From Cladochytrium replicatum (taxonomy: Eukaryota > Chytridiomycota > Chytridiomycetes > Cladochytriales > Cladochytriaceae), in assembly GCA_025526935.1 (NCBI GenBank), contig JAHLKD010000072.1, positions 186,001-250,000 on the forward strand: DNA of 64,000 nt. The letters are read 5' to 3'. The notes under the pieces are model-generated. The model saw only the letters and a list, made by a program, of their open reading frames with translations. It did no database searches and had not been told where the DNA came from. Both the position numbers and the translations under genes were made by a program. Shown one piece after another: positions 21,123 through 34,115 of this stretch; the first letter of the stretch is position 1; every line of letters begins with the position of its first letter.

Positions 21123-21593
21123 CTTCTGATGTAGAGTGTGCTGTTAAAACAAACCACAACGATATCGGTCAGCGTATGCCTTCACACGATTAGGAAGTTC
21201 TCCAAAGTGTCCACATGTCGTTCACAACTGGCGAACCCCTGCGCTTCGCAGCTTCCCTCCTTTCGTCAATTGTCGTCCAACTTGATCATCCATCCATCCA
21301 TCCACATTTCCGTCTGTTTCCAGTCCATCCATCTCTATTTGTAGTCGTCCGCTTCATCGATCGTGGTATCTCCCGTCTGTCCAGTCTGCCCTTCCCTCGT
21401 CCCGACCAATTTCAATTCCACTCACCAGAACAGCTCGTGCCGTGTTGCCAACTGCTGAGCCACGGAACCCAACCCTCTACCAGAGCCACTGAAAAAGCGT
21501 GGGAATTTTTATGAACTTGGGTGTATATTCATTCTTCGCTTCACAATAAAGATTTGGGTTCATTGTTATTCGAGTATCGTTCTTTAAACATCA
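21123..21593. other. Intergenic: eS7 promoter and nucleoporin 3' flank
   Basis: About 470 bases between the eS7 start and the stop of the TPR-like gene. It contains pyrimidine-rich stretches and a short CATC repeat near 21287-21305. No separate gene is supported. Confidence 0.5.
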
Positions 21594-24500
21594 TCAAGAT
21601 GGTGGGTTTCCCGTTGGCTGAGGCGGTCCACGACCTCTCCCACGAACACGACCTCGACCCCTCCCAGCAACTCCTGCAAGTTGCTGTTGTCCCGCTGGAT
21701 TTGTATTCGGCGGGCGGTTCATTCCTCCAATGACTCCCGGGCGATTTGCTCCGGCAATGCCTTGTGCTGGCCGAACATGTGCACCAACAATAGCTGCCGG
21801 AGCTGTACCAGGCGGTCGCTGTTGTCCCAGTTGCGCTTGGATTTGTGGTTGCGGTGTTGACATCGGACGCGGTTGTCCGGGAGGTCGAATGGGGGCTGGT
21901 CTGGTCGGAGTCTGTACGCTCGTTGCACCATTGGGCTGTGTGATCGGTTGGGGTAGGAATGGCCCTGGGGTAATCGCTGCTGCACCTGTTGTGGTTTCGG
22001 ATGGTTGGTCAGTTCCGGGCCTCGATGTGGAAACTCGCGCTGCTGCTGGCGGTCTCATCGGTCTCGGAGCGGGTCGACCCGGTGTCCGGACTGGCGGTTG
22101 GCCAGGTATTCCATCTTCTTTTGGAGTTGGCGATGCACCTACAGCGCTCATTGCCGGTCTCCCAATCGGTCTAGCTGGCCTTGGGACAGGTGATGATGCA
22201 GGAGGTGTATCAGTCAACGTGGCTGCTGGCGGAGCTGCGGGTGTTGTTGCTGAACTTGCTGGGGACACAGCTAGCCCAGAGGGTCCTACGCACCGATCAG
22301 TAGCAAACCAAAAAGTTCACTTCGTAAACTTACGCGACAAACGAACAGTCTTCCTCAGCTCGGCTGGCTCAGCTGAGGAGATACGTTTATCAATCCATAA
22401 ATTATCGGTTCACATTCCAAGATCCGTCAATTGCATACCTCCTGCCGTACCTTCAAGTTTCCGCTTCAAAGAGCTCTGCTCGTCCGCCGGTGTTGGTGTC
22501 TGAGATGGCTGAATCGGAACGGCTTTGGAATGGAAAACGTCAGTCAGGAGCACCTGATAAACAGTGATGTTACTGACGTGATTGCATTGGTCTCGGACGC
22601 GGGGTTGCTGGTGTTCCTCTGAGCGATCGCAGTGGCGGTCGTACGGGGGTGGCTACCGCAGGCAAAGCAGGCGTTGTTGCTGATGGCACACTGACAGCAA
22701 CTGTTTCCACTTGAGCACGTGCGTCAACTTCACTTCCTGTTTCTTGAGACACTTTCGCACTTCCTTCATCGTCATGGGTGGCCGTGTCTGCCGAAGTAGA
22801 TACTTCGGCCACACTGTTAGATCCCTGAGTACTATCCCCTACGCTTATCTGGATCGCCTCCTCGGAAACTTGAACCTCTTCGCCTACATTCTGTTCTTCC
22901 GCATGCTCGGTCTGTGCATCGTCAAACACCAGATCTTCTGACACTACAGCTGATTGATCTGTTGAGAGTCGACATTTTGTAGAACTTCTCATCAATAGTC
23001 CATACCTGTTTCGCCGAAGTTGACCTGCTCGGTTTCCATCGATTCTTCGTGCTGAACCTCAGATGTTGCTTCTTCCCGCGAAGCCTCTCGATCGTTTGCT
23101 GTCTGCTCCAACACAGGAGCATCGGTCATCGCTTGATCTGCTCCACCTGTAAATTTATTAAGCAGGTAGTATTGTCGCTATTTGGTATGTTAGCTCACCA
23201 TCCTCCAATTGCACTTCATTGGCCACCTTCTCTGGTTCCTCAATCGACTTTGGTGCCACCTCTGCAAGATGTGCCGCAACTTCGGTCTCTCCTGGCTTCA
23301 CAACGATCGCGATGTCCGGCTTGATGCTCGAGCCATCCCCAGTCGCAATTCGGCTTCTCTTCACAAGATGCACAGAAGGACTTTCGAGCGTCCCCATCTG
23401 CGTAGCCCTCGGAACCGGTCCCACCTCACCATCATCTTCACGCGCTCGCTTCGCACCAGGTGTAACCGGCGCCGTACGCGGAGTCGCTGGGGAACCAACA
23501 TTTTGTGCTTCTACTGGCTCCGTCGGAACAGTAAGTCCAGCAGCCATCATAAGCGCCTCCAATTCCGAGATTCGGCGCGTCAGCTGCTCGTTCTTTTCTT
23601 TTAGTGCCGCCAACTTCTTCTCCTGCATCGAATTCTTGACTGCATAGCGCATCTCAAGCTCCTTCTCCACTTGCTTGCGGAGCTCTTTCTGCATTGCTTC
23701 GGTGTTCGTAGCGCTAGGTGGCGGAGGTGTCGGCACGGCGGCAGATGCTGTAGAAGCGCGAGAGTTTGCCTTCAGGGAAGGCGGGCATAAGAAAGGATCA
23801 TATGCTTAACGTCACTGGGATATTACCTCCTCAAGTTCCTTCTCAGTGGACTTTATCTTCTCCTTCAGCGATTTGATAGTCTCAGACATTCTTTTGCTGA
23901 TGTTGTTTGACTTTTCAACAAGTTCCTTCCGGTCGCTCACCCACTTTTCTTCACCACGAGCCTTTTCTTGAGCAAGTTCTTCCATGCTGTTTTTCGCAGA
24001 CTCAAGCTCAGCCCGTAATGTTTCCTTCAATAAGTTCTTTAAATTAGAAAAACATAACAAAATACTGGGAAAAACTAACCAGTTCTGTAGCAGACGGGCC
24101 TGAAGTCGAATCAGCTGTAGCCTGAGCAAGCTGCTTCTCTTTCTCGGCAAGCTGCTGTTCGAGTTCCATTGCTTTTGCCTTGAATTTGCGACCCTTTCCG
24201 AATAGACTCAATAAAACTGAAGTGTACTGTGTCTTCTAACATACCACTTCAATAAGCTTAGTGTTTTGGGATTGGATGATGCTTTTTTCCTTCTCCAAAG
24301 TTTCCTTCGCAGTACGCATGGCTTCAAGATCAACTTGCAGTTGCTTGTGCTCAACAGGGTCGATTCTCTGAAGTTAAAAAAGTAAATCAGTATCCAAAAT
24401 AACACAGGGAAAATGGTAGCACCTCATATTTTGAAAGAATGTCTTGAGTCCGCGCTTTCCACCTGGCGTTGTCCTCCTCCAGTGCTTTCAACATCTTCTT

Positions 24501-27500
24501 TTTAACCTCCACCTCGCCCTTCAAATCCTCCACTTCCTCCCGCACTTTCAACAGTTCAGCATCTGATGCAGCTAGTTTCGATTCCAAAGTGGTTGCTCTC
24601 TTTGAATATTCATCGGCGTTAGCACGCAATGTGGCGTTCGACTCCCGGAGCACGTTCAGCTGGTCAATCTTCTCCATTAATTCCTCATGCTTCCTCCTGG
24701 ACTCGAGGCCATCGCGAGATCGTCGTCTCTCCTCATCCAGCGTCACACGTGTCTCGTCCAGCATCCGCTGGATATGTTCAGTTTGATGTTTCAAGCGGGC
24801 AGCTTCTTGCAGGTGAAGCTCGTTGCGGCTCTCAAGGATCTCCTTTTCCCGACGAAGATAGCGCACGAGCTCTTGGAGATCTCGCACAGCTTTTGCATCC
24901 AGGGACGAAACATCTGCGCTGACACCAGTCGGTCCATCGCTAGAAACCAAGGATCAGCACATTAATTTTCGAACAAATGCGGGTATCACCTCATGCCACG
25001 ACTCTGTTCTTGGATCCGGGTCACTTTTTGAGTGACAGTGTCCAACTGTGAATGAAGCAAGTTGTTTTGCTCTGTCAAGTCCTTCACACTGACAATCGTG
25101 GCCATTTAGTACGCATGTTCAAGGCCCATATCAGACATACCGGTTCAGCAGTTCCTGTTTCTCTTCCTCGATCTGTGCTTTGATACCCTCCCACGACTTC
25201 TCAGCATTTTTCAAGTTTGACTCAGACAAAGACTTTTGTTTCTAAGCATTAAAATCCAACGGTAAGGACAAAACCACCAATTGCATAGCCGGCTACGATC
25301 TCACCTTTGCTTCATCAATCTGCCCAGTCAATCGACTGTGCTCTTCTTTTATTTGTGTCAACAATGCAATGCTCTTGGAGTGTGCAACGTGCTCCCGCTC
25401 GTAGTTCTCCTTCGCTCCATCCGCAATCTTTGCCTGCTGCTTCAATTGATCGTGGAGAGAGGTCTGAATCTTCATTGCCTTTCATCATGGATTTGAACAT
25501 TGAGCTCTGGTATTTTTACAGGCCATACCTGATTCTCGTTCTCTTGCAAGGCCGCAAGTCGTTGTTCGAACGCCGCCTTCTCCTTCTCCCACATCGCTCG
25601 TTCCGCATCCAGCTTTTCTTGCAGCTCGTTAAACTCGGCTGCGGTTCGGGCAAGCTGGGCTTTGAGCTCATCATGCTGTCGCTCCAGGGACTCGAATCGG
25701 GTTTTGGACTCTGCAAGTTCACGGTCCATTGTTACTTTGTACTCGTCGTACGAAGCGTTCAGCGACACCAACTGCTCCTCGCTTGCCATGCTGATGCTTT
25801 GGTAGGTCGCAACGCGTTCCTGCTCGAGCTTGAGCGTTTCCCGAGCTTTCTCAAGATCAGCTTTCAGGCTCGACACTTCGCGTTCGAGTTCCTTGATGGT
25901 TTGTTTTTCAGATGGTGCAGTTCGGGTTGGTGACGTGGAGGTTGGAATATCAACAGTCGTAGCTGTTGATGGATGTCCTCCTTCGAAAGTCACCAATCGT
26001 TCTGATGCAGTCTTCAGTGCAGCGGTCAGCTCCGCCACCTTCGTTGCACTGGTTTCCTCTCGCACTTTCAGGACAGCCAACTCCTCGTGAGTCTTTGCTA
26101 TGTCTGCGTTCTGGGAAAACATTACTCTCCCAAAAATAAGTACTTTACAAGGTACCCTACCAACTTCTCGAGCTTGGTTTGAGCCTCTCTGGATTCGGCT
26201 TCGCGCCTGCTCGTCAACACCTGCTTGTCCTCCAACAGTTCGGATACCTGCTTCGAAGAGGCTTGACTGAAATAAGATCGGTGAGAAGCAAAAAAAATAA
26301 ATACAAACAGCCGAAATGATACATACAGTTCATTCTCCAACGTTGAGATCCGCACTTCCAATTTACGAGTTTGATCCTTCCAAGACTTCTCGAGTTCTCC
26401 GTACAGCCTCTGGATATCAGCAGAGTGCACGTTCGCCCGGTTACGTTCCTGCATAAGGCTTTGGTTCTCCGCTAAGATCCTTGCTTCGCTTGCCTGAACA
26501 AACACGACGTCATGTTGACGTGCAGGTTTAGGGCAGCTAGTGCTCACCTTCCATACTTCCCGCTCATTGCGTAAGCGTCGAACCTCACCCTCAACCGTTT
26601 CGGTAGCCTCACGTGCATTGGCGAGTCGCTCGCTCATATCTTGCATTTTCCCATCCTGCACTGTCACCTGCGTAGCTAGAGCAGCGACCCTTTCCCGAAG
26701 TTGCTGCGATTCATTGTGTGATTGCTCCAAGTTCTTTGCCAGTAGCTCGTAACGTTCTGCAACGATGGGTGTGTCAATGGCTATTGCAGTCGCTAAAATT
26801 GAAAGCCTCTTACCATTTTGGAAAGCAAGTTGATTGTCGACACGAGCCTTGGCCATCGTCAGCTCCACTTTCTCCTGGTTTAATTTCCCATTCTCTTCCC
26901 GTAACATTCGAGTGTCCACCCCCGATTCCTTACGGTAGTTATCAAAGTCCACCTGTAGCCTTTTGAACATATCCTCATAATCTACGTCCCCTCGTGCCCC
27001 ATCACTGGCTATTCCACCATGCGCAACTCCGACTGTGCCCTCCGCCGATCGAGTTTCTGCAATTCGCTTCCACTGATCACGTTCGCGCACAAAGCTTGCC
27101 ATTTTTACATTCATCACACGGAGCTGCTCTCTGAGATCGTCGATCACGGAAATAGCTTCGGTGAGCTCTTGCGTTGCTGAGCCATTAGCAGCGAGTTCTT
27201 CTGATTCGCGTTGTCGAGACTCCTCCAATTCCTCCATTTTCTGCGAAAGAGTGCGCAATGAGCGACGAAGTGCTTGGTTTTGAGTTTGAAGTTCCTAGAT
27301 TTGAGATCACCATTAGGTTGGAACGTATGATCTCTTTCTTGATGTCATATTCACCTGAATGTTACGGAAAACTACCAAGCGTTCCGATATGACTTTATCC
27401 GCCGAGGATTCTGAAAAGTCTTCGTCACCGAATCCAATACCTTCATCCAGGTTTGTGACCAACTTCTCAAAAGCAGCGCGCTCTTGTGCTCTGAGGTTCG

Positions 27501-30500
27501 CCGCTAGTGGTCGGTTCGGGGATGCACTTCCGAGCAATCCTCCTGGACCAGCCTTGGCAACTTCAAGCTCACGTAACAGCGCCTGCACTTGCCTGCTTAG
27601 GTCCCTCGTATCTAAAACATAGAAATCAGACCAGTGGCACAGATTGAAACCTATTGCTACCTTGAACAAGAATGCGGTTTTCCCGTTCCAAGTCGACTCG
27701 CTCTGCTGTTGCTTTCTTCATGCTAGCTACAGCCTTGTCTCGCTCTTTCAATGCAACACTCAACTCTTCCGTAGCGGCGTCCAACTCCCTCTGCTTGATG
27801 GCGTGCTCCTCGCGGAGCTGGGCCATCTCTGGTGCCTAATGATTTTAAGTTGACTTGCTTCGCTTTGCGCAATTCATGACTTCCTACCTTTTCTGTCAAA
27901 TCCGCCATGACTTGATTGATGATATCTTCCAACCTTGCACGTTCCCGCCGCTCCGCAAGGAGAGATTCTTGAAGCATTGTGTACTCGGTATACTAGAATT
28001 GGTCAATGAAAGCTCCTCTCCCACATTCCTTCCATACCATTTCAGTGAACGTTCTTCCAGACTTCTGCAAGTTACCAACCGCCATGGCAGTTGCACTTAG
28101 CGCTCCAAGCTATAAAAGGTGCGAAATTTGTCAGAAAAATTAAAAGAGATCCCTTTGATTCGTATTGCATACTGCTTGTGGACTTGCGGGAACTTTGGAG
28201 CCTCTAGAAATACTTTGGCCAATCTGTTCATTCACGACCTTCAACTCTGCTCTAAGCTTTTCCAGATCCGCTTCCAAGTTCTCCTTTTCAGCTGTAGACT
28301 TCTCCCGCTCAAATCGCAGCTCATCACTTAGCGCTCTGCGCTTCACTTCCAACTCCGTCAGCGACCCTTCAAGATCGCGAAGTAGGTTCTCAAGCTCTGT
28401 GTTACGAGCCCTGAAATCTGCCGCTTCGGAGTTGGAAAGATCTGCAAGTCGTTTCAGGGCCGTCATTTCGCTCTTGAAGTTCTGTTCTGCGAAGATGGCA
28501 GAATCTTGTGCCTATACGAAGTATGTTTGCCGGATGACGATGTATTTAAAGGTAGATCTTACCTCTTTGAGTTTCAATGCCATTGTCTGAACTTTTTGTT
28601 CCATCTCGTCAGAATGCCTCTGCAGCATTGTTGACCGTGCTTCGAAAGAATTCTTCTCTTGTACGGCTTGGTCGTATTGAGCTTCCAGTCCGCGAATCGC
28701 TTCGTTCTGCATAGTCAAGAATTAAGATTTGTCCGGAAACGCATCAACGCCAAGAAGCCTTACCTTCTCACTTCGCAATTTCTGGAAGTCTTCAATTTTT
28801 CGAGTCAGCTCCTCAGACAATCGCTCGTTATCCCGCCGGAAGTTCTCTGCTTCCATTTCCTTAGTTGAATAACGGTGACGCAGCTCAATTTCATTTGATT
28901 GCACTTCTGCAATCTTTGTGTTCGCTGCCAAAAGTTCCTCTCTGGCACTCCTGACCTGCTGGTCGAGCCTATCGATTTCCTCTATCGTTAAATCAGAATC
29001 TTCAGTGACAACCAGGAACACAACTTCCATTGCTCGCCTTACGGTTTTGACGTTCCACGATTGCGTTCTTTTTAACAAGCGAAGTTACAAGATCTTCTCT
29101 CTCAGACTCAATCTGTTTGACTGTCGACTTAAGCGAATCGATTTCTTGCCTGAGGGTTCCGCTGTGTGATGACTTTGTTGCAATCTCGTCCTTCATGGCA
29201 TCCCAGGATGCAGCTGAAAAAGATTGTTAAACGGTAAGATCAGTCACCCACATTTCCAATATCAACAGTCATACCTCTTTCTTCAAACTCTCTCTGGCGA
29301 GTGTCAAGTTGATCCTTCAATCTTTGAACCTCATTCGCAAGGCGCCGGTTTTCGTTGGAGAAATGGTGTGCACGTTGTTCTGATTGTGAAATTTCAGCAT
29401 CCGCTTGCTCATGTCTGTCATGTCTATCATTATAATACCAGCGTCGATATCTGCACGAACTAGGGATGCCTTCATTTCCTGGATTTTCATTTTGAGCTTC
29501 AACATCTGTGGCGTATCGTTTCCTCCAGCGAGCTCCGTTTCATCCCCCCTCAGGACGTCCAAGATCTTTGATAAAATCCTTGCAAAAAGGGGCGACGACT
29601 TGCGAAGTTTGCTCACAGCAAGTGCGGAAGGCAGATCAAGAACTTTTGACAGCCACTCGATCCTGTCGTCAGGATCATCAGAATCATCTATATCATCCAA
29701 TCGCTCATCCGGAGTGGGAATCGAGATTCGCTGTAGCACGGGTAATTCGGCAACTGGCGCGTCCAAGTCCATCGCATTAACATTTTGAACGCGTGAAGGA
29801 GATGGAGTATTCACAGTGGCTTGATCTTCAGGAGTCTCGCGCTGCGCGACATTCTGCACCGTATCACTGACTGGAACTGCAGATGCCACTTCCCCTGTTT
29901 TTGCATTCCTTTCAACCCTTGATGATCGGTTATCTTCATTTTGTGAAGGCGGATTCTCTGACCCTGGTGTATCGTGTTTTGTGGATACCGTCGGATCACT
30001 TAGTTTTTCGTCAACTTTCATAGCATCAACGTCCGGCTGTGGAAGTGAAGCGTTCGAATCTGATCCCGACTCAATCGACGCAGCAGGCAAATTTATAGAT
30101 CGTGCTGTTTCAGGTGCCGGAGACGGACCGGGTTGGGAAGGACTCCCAGTCAGCTTCTCAAATGCGGATTTAAGTTTGGCTTTCGAAATCATCACTTTCT
30201 TTATCGGCGTAACGGATGATCCCACGTTTATTATCGCACTTGGTGAATCTGACGAATCAGTCGGTGCCGTTTTTGAAGGGCTAACTCGGGGGATTTCCGA
30301 TCGAGGGGATTCAGATTGGAGCGAAACGGATGCAGTGGGACTTCCAGTTAATCTCTCGAGTGCAGATTTGAGTTTATCCTTAGAAAGCACCCGTTTTTTT
30401 GGCGAAGAGACCGGAGTGTCAATGGCCATTGGCTTTGTCGTAGACACGGCATCAGCCACCGGGAGAGTGAAGATCGATGGGTTGTTCCCCGTTGCAACTG

Positions 30501-31188
30501 GCTTGTCCAAATCCTCCGGCAGACCAACTATCTTTGTCGACGCAACGGACGTGTCTAACTTCATTGGCATAGCCGGTTCTCCAACACTCAGTGTCGAACT
30601 TCCGAATATCATCATTCCCGGCATGGGAGGAGGCGGGGGAGGAGATGCATCCTCCGCCGCTTTCCCATCTCCATCCTTATCCACCTCTGTATCCTTGTCG
30701 AACAATGGGATAAAATCATCAGTTAAGGAGGTAGCTGGCTGGTTGACCGTGGGCATGATACGAGATTTTGGTCGAATCAACGATGGAGTTTTAAGATCCG
30801 GAGAGAGCGCTGCGGATCCTGGCGCAAAGAGACTGGGTTGACGCACAGGAGTACCTCCTCCGGCTTCAGATGTTCCTCCAATGGTCGGATGCACTCCATC
30901 ATCCACGGTGGTTTTTGCAGCTTGTGAAGCGGCGGGTGTTGGAGTAGAGGCACCGGAGGCTGACGGAGGCGTTGGCGTGCTCGGTACAGCAGGCGAGGCC
31001 GAACCTGATGGAGTTCCACCAGGGCGACGTTTCTTCATGGACGCCAACGCCTTTGCTCGCGCAGCTGCGATCGGATCCAAAGTTAAGGGAGAAGAAGGCG
31101 GGTTGTTCTGATCGGCAGAAGGAGCATTGGACGATGCAGGGACCGGTTGCCCCTGCGGCCCAGCTGATGGATTGTTAGACCCAGTCAT
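21594..31188 (-). CDS. TPR/Mlp1-type nuclear basket nucleoporin
   Basis: A single very large gene with about 25 short introns; I estimate about 2,700 residues. The start is ATG at 31188 (MTGSNNPSAG) and the stop at 21594-21596. Order: a disordered S/T/P-rich N-terminus of about 500 residues with a twice-repeated KLKSA(L/F)E(R/K)LTGSP motif; a helical segment (RIEWLSKVLDLPSALAVSKL); long heptad coiled coils from about 29.45 kb to 23.6 kb (EQRAHHFSNENRRLANEV, LTRKIEDFQKLRSEK, LRDLEGSLTELEVKRRALSD); the family segment DLSRQVQALLRELEVAK near 27.6 kb; KRAREDD near 23.45 kb; and an acidic then Pro/Arg-rich tail ending in GRGRGRVRGRGRGPP. TPR/Mlp proteins form nuclear-basket filaments and act in mRNA quality control and chromatin tethering. 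The long disordered N-terminus is unusual, since the coiled coil normally starts near residue 1. Confidence 0.85.
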
Positions 31189-31386
31189 CGCAGTTCAAGA
31201 GAGTATCCCGTCTCACAGCGACCCCACGAAGGTAGCAGCGATCGCGTTCACCGGGAATGACAGCGTAACAGTAGTGGCAAGCAAGATTCGTTCAAGCGGT
31301 TGTCCAGTCAGCCGTCACACAACAAAATTGTTGTAATGAATGTATTCAACACGACACGTGGCTTTGCTCTCTTAAGATATCAAATA

Positions 31387-32315
31387 ATGCTCACAACCGT
31401 CTCTAGAATACCCGCTGCGAGACTTGACCCTGACGGGCGCACCGGCGGCTACAGCTACCCAGGCAAATTTCAACCGCATTGCTCTACACGTGCGAATCAC
31501 CTCGGTACCAAACCCGTCTCAGAGCATGAAACGATGTTGGTCTTGCCACGATCCAATACCCGCGGCAGCCATCTTCTGCAGCAGTTGCAGCAAAGTTCAA
31601 CCAGTAGGCTTGTGCGTCACATATTTCGACGTGCTCATGCCGAGATCCCGCAGTGCTGTAGCTGGACACACACTTTGATTCGGTTGATGAGCGACATCTG
31701 AAGAAGCGATGGCTGCAACTAATGCAAGATGTACATCCCGATAATTATGCAACAAAGTCGCGGGTAATCTGGGATGCGCATTCGGTATGCGGAATAATGG
31801 CCTGAGAAATTATCTGGCAGGAGGAGCTATCGTTCGCGGAGATGCAATCTACTTTTATCAACGAAGGATACAGAACACTGAAAGATCCCGTTGCTCGTGC
31901 AAAGTACACGGTATGTTAATTGGCAGCTCATTCAATTTCTTGCTTACCTTTTGGGACTTTCGTCTTTCTTCAGCTCAAGCTTAATGGTATTGAGATCAGC
32001 GAAAGTGATTCCATTAAAGACAATCAAGACTTGATAATGGAGGTTCTTGATGCACGCGAAGCACTCGAAGAAGGTGCAACAGAGGAAGAAGTAACAGTGC
32101 TCAAAACCCAGAATGCAGGTAAACAGGTGAACTTATCTGATTCAACTTATCTCCTTGTTTAAGAGCGTATGCGAAACATCATTACGGAGCTGGAGAGAGC
32201 TTTCACAAATCCCTCTGATTCTACTCTTGCACGGGCTAAAAATCTCACGATCGAGTTGCAATATTGGAAAACATTTGAAAATGAAAAGCAAAATGGGTCG
32301 GCTCAACTACGATGA
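31387..32315 (+). CDS. HscB/Jac1-type J-domain co-chaperone of Fe-S assembly, reading frame uncertain
   Basis: Mitochondrial J-protein that passes Fe-S clusters from the scaffold to the Hsp70. Visible parts: a zinc-binding CWSCHDPIPAAAIFCSSC; YFDVLMPRS; a J domain with its HPD (RWLQLMQDVHPDNYATKSR); EELSFAEMQSTFINEGYRTL; LKDPVARAKYT; LNGIEISESDSIKDNQDLIM; and a C-terminal helix LTIELQYWKTFENEKQ to the stop at 32313-32315. MLTTVSRIPAARL at 31387 would be a fitting mitochondrial presequence but is in another frame from CWSC. The frame changes again between YFDVLMPRS and LDTHFDSVDERHLKK. No ordinary intron explains either change, so the gene may be decaying or the sequence may contain errors. 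The CxxC pair is typical of animal HSC20 and absent from yeast Jac1. About 200 bases separate it from the divergent nucleoporin start. Confidence 0.72.
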
Positions 32316-32548
32316 TGTGCATGGTGGACGAAAATATCGAGAAACGTCGCGATCAAATGTTATTGTTTGTATAATCGATATACTCTCTGTTTTGATATGG
32401 TTGAACGAATGATGCGGTTTGAGCTGAGGTCATGAGGTGGGGACATAAGCTTAATGTTCATAGTACTCTGCCAATCAATCCGAAGTGAACGAATACAATT
32501 TGGTGGGAGATCGTGGAGGTAAAATTTCACTTCCACCAGGCTTTGAGC

Positions 32549-33942
32549 ATGGGCGCACTCAACTCCAAATCTGCTACTCTAGCGCGAAATGCGTCTGTGG
32601 ACGCAAAAGCAGCTGCAACCTGGAAGGGCAACACAGATGCGCAAGGAACAGACGAACGAACGTTTTCGGGGATGGTAAGTTCAGAAGAAATTTTCTTCCC
32701 ACAATTTGTTTGATCCTTTCTGGGAAACAGCAAGCGCCTTATGTCCTGCCGGTAGGCTCACACAGCATTTGAATGACAAGCAGTAGCTGAATTGATTTCG
32801 AAAGAATGACGTGAAGGAAGGGAATCGTCTGAACTTACAGCACCACCTAATTCGTCAGCAGTTTGGGGGACCAAACTACTTTGGTGTCACAGGAGAGCAG
32901 CTCAAGAAAGGATTGACCGTACTGGACATCGGGTGCGGGTCAGGAATCTGGCTTGCGGAAATGCACCGCGATTTTCCAGCAGGAAGCTACTTTGGAGCTG
33001 TGAGATTCTTTGAGATTGGATGAGCACACAATGACATCATTCAAACTCAAGGATATTTCTACGACTGCTTTTGCGGAAACATTCAAGGATCTTGCTGGGT
33101 CAGATAAAATTCAGCTTGTGGAGGGCAACGTGCTTGAGCGGCTTCCTTGTATGTTTCCGAATTAATCCAAGTCGTTTTCTGATCTGATACGTTCCACCTG
33201 ATTGGCCTAAAAAAGTCGGTGACAACACTTTTGACTTTGGTGAGAAGAGAGCAGTGCGTCGCTGGATCCGTGATGACTGACGAAGTGCGCCATAGTCCAT
33301 CAGCAATTCTTGGTTTATGGTGTTCCTGAAGCGAAATGGCCGCATGTGATTGCAGAGATCCATCGCGTTCTGAAACCCGGAGGGGTCGCTGATCTGATCG
33401 AAGTAGGTTAACTTACAAGAATACGGCTTTTTATTGCTAAAATGGAATCTATCAGCCTGTGGCTCTGTTTTCAAACCATGATACTCCAAGCAAGCTCGAA
33501 GCGGATATGAGACGAATCTTGAATGATCTCTTCAAAGCGCGAGGAATCAATGTCTCGATTGGTTTGTGATCTCAATCTCGCCCTTATTTCTTATATTAAA
33601 GTTCATCTAATCTGGAACAGCTTGGGATCTGGCTGGTATGATTCGGAAAGATGGACGATTCGCCGATATTATTGAGCGCAAGAAGCAGGCTCCATTCGGC
33701 TGGGGCGGTGAAACGGGGGATCTGTGGAAGATGGACGGTGGTAAAGTGATGGCATCACTTAAACCTTTCATGTCGTCCGCCCTTGGGATCCCTGCAGAGG
33801 AGTGGGAGAGCACAATGGAAAAGTTCTTGAGCGACGCTAGTAAGAACAGGGCATACATGAACATTGTGAGTCACTTTTCGAGGAATCACATTTCTCTGAC
33901 TTTGTGAAACAGATTCGCGTCACGGCCTCGAAACTCCAATGA
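32549..33942 (+). CDS. Class I SAM-dependent methyltransferase, paralogue 2
   Basis: Nine exons by frame: 32549-32674, 32731-32751 (21 bases), 32805-32999, 33052-33148, 33216-33239 (24 bases), 33296-33402, 33456-33561, 33621-33865 and 33913-33942. The protein starts MGALNSKSATLA, an N-myristoylation-type start. Motifs are QAPYVLPNDVKEGNRLNLQH, motif I VLDIGCGSGIWLAEM (fully canonical), NTFDFVHQQFLVYGVPEAKW, and IHRVLKPGGVADLIEP. It ends IRVTASKLQ. The 24- and 107-base exons and their phases are the same as in paralogue 1 at 1077-2570, so the two genes come from a duplication. Substrate unknown. An upstream ATG at 32513 in the same frame is possible but would bury the myristoylation signal. 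Confidence 0.85.
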
Positions 33943-34115
33943 TCTGACGAAATATCCATGAATGAAATATGAGTCTGTGACAGATCTTAATACATCGTAT
34001 TTCCACAAGAAATTGGTTTCACAAAGAAACATTCTCGTGAATTGTTAGCTCAACCCGTGGGAACAGCCCATAGGACATCAAGTCGACTTCCCTCGAATAC
34101 GCTGCACTCTGTTAG

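Noticed and set aside
21730-22503. Plus-strand 257-residue Gly/Val-rich frame
   Set aside because: Antisense of the Pro/Arg/Thr-rich tail of the TPR-like protein.
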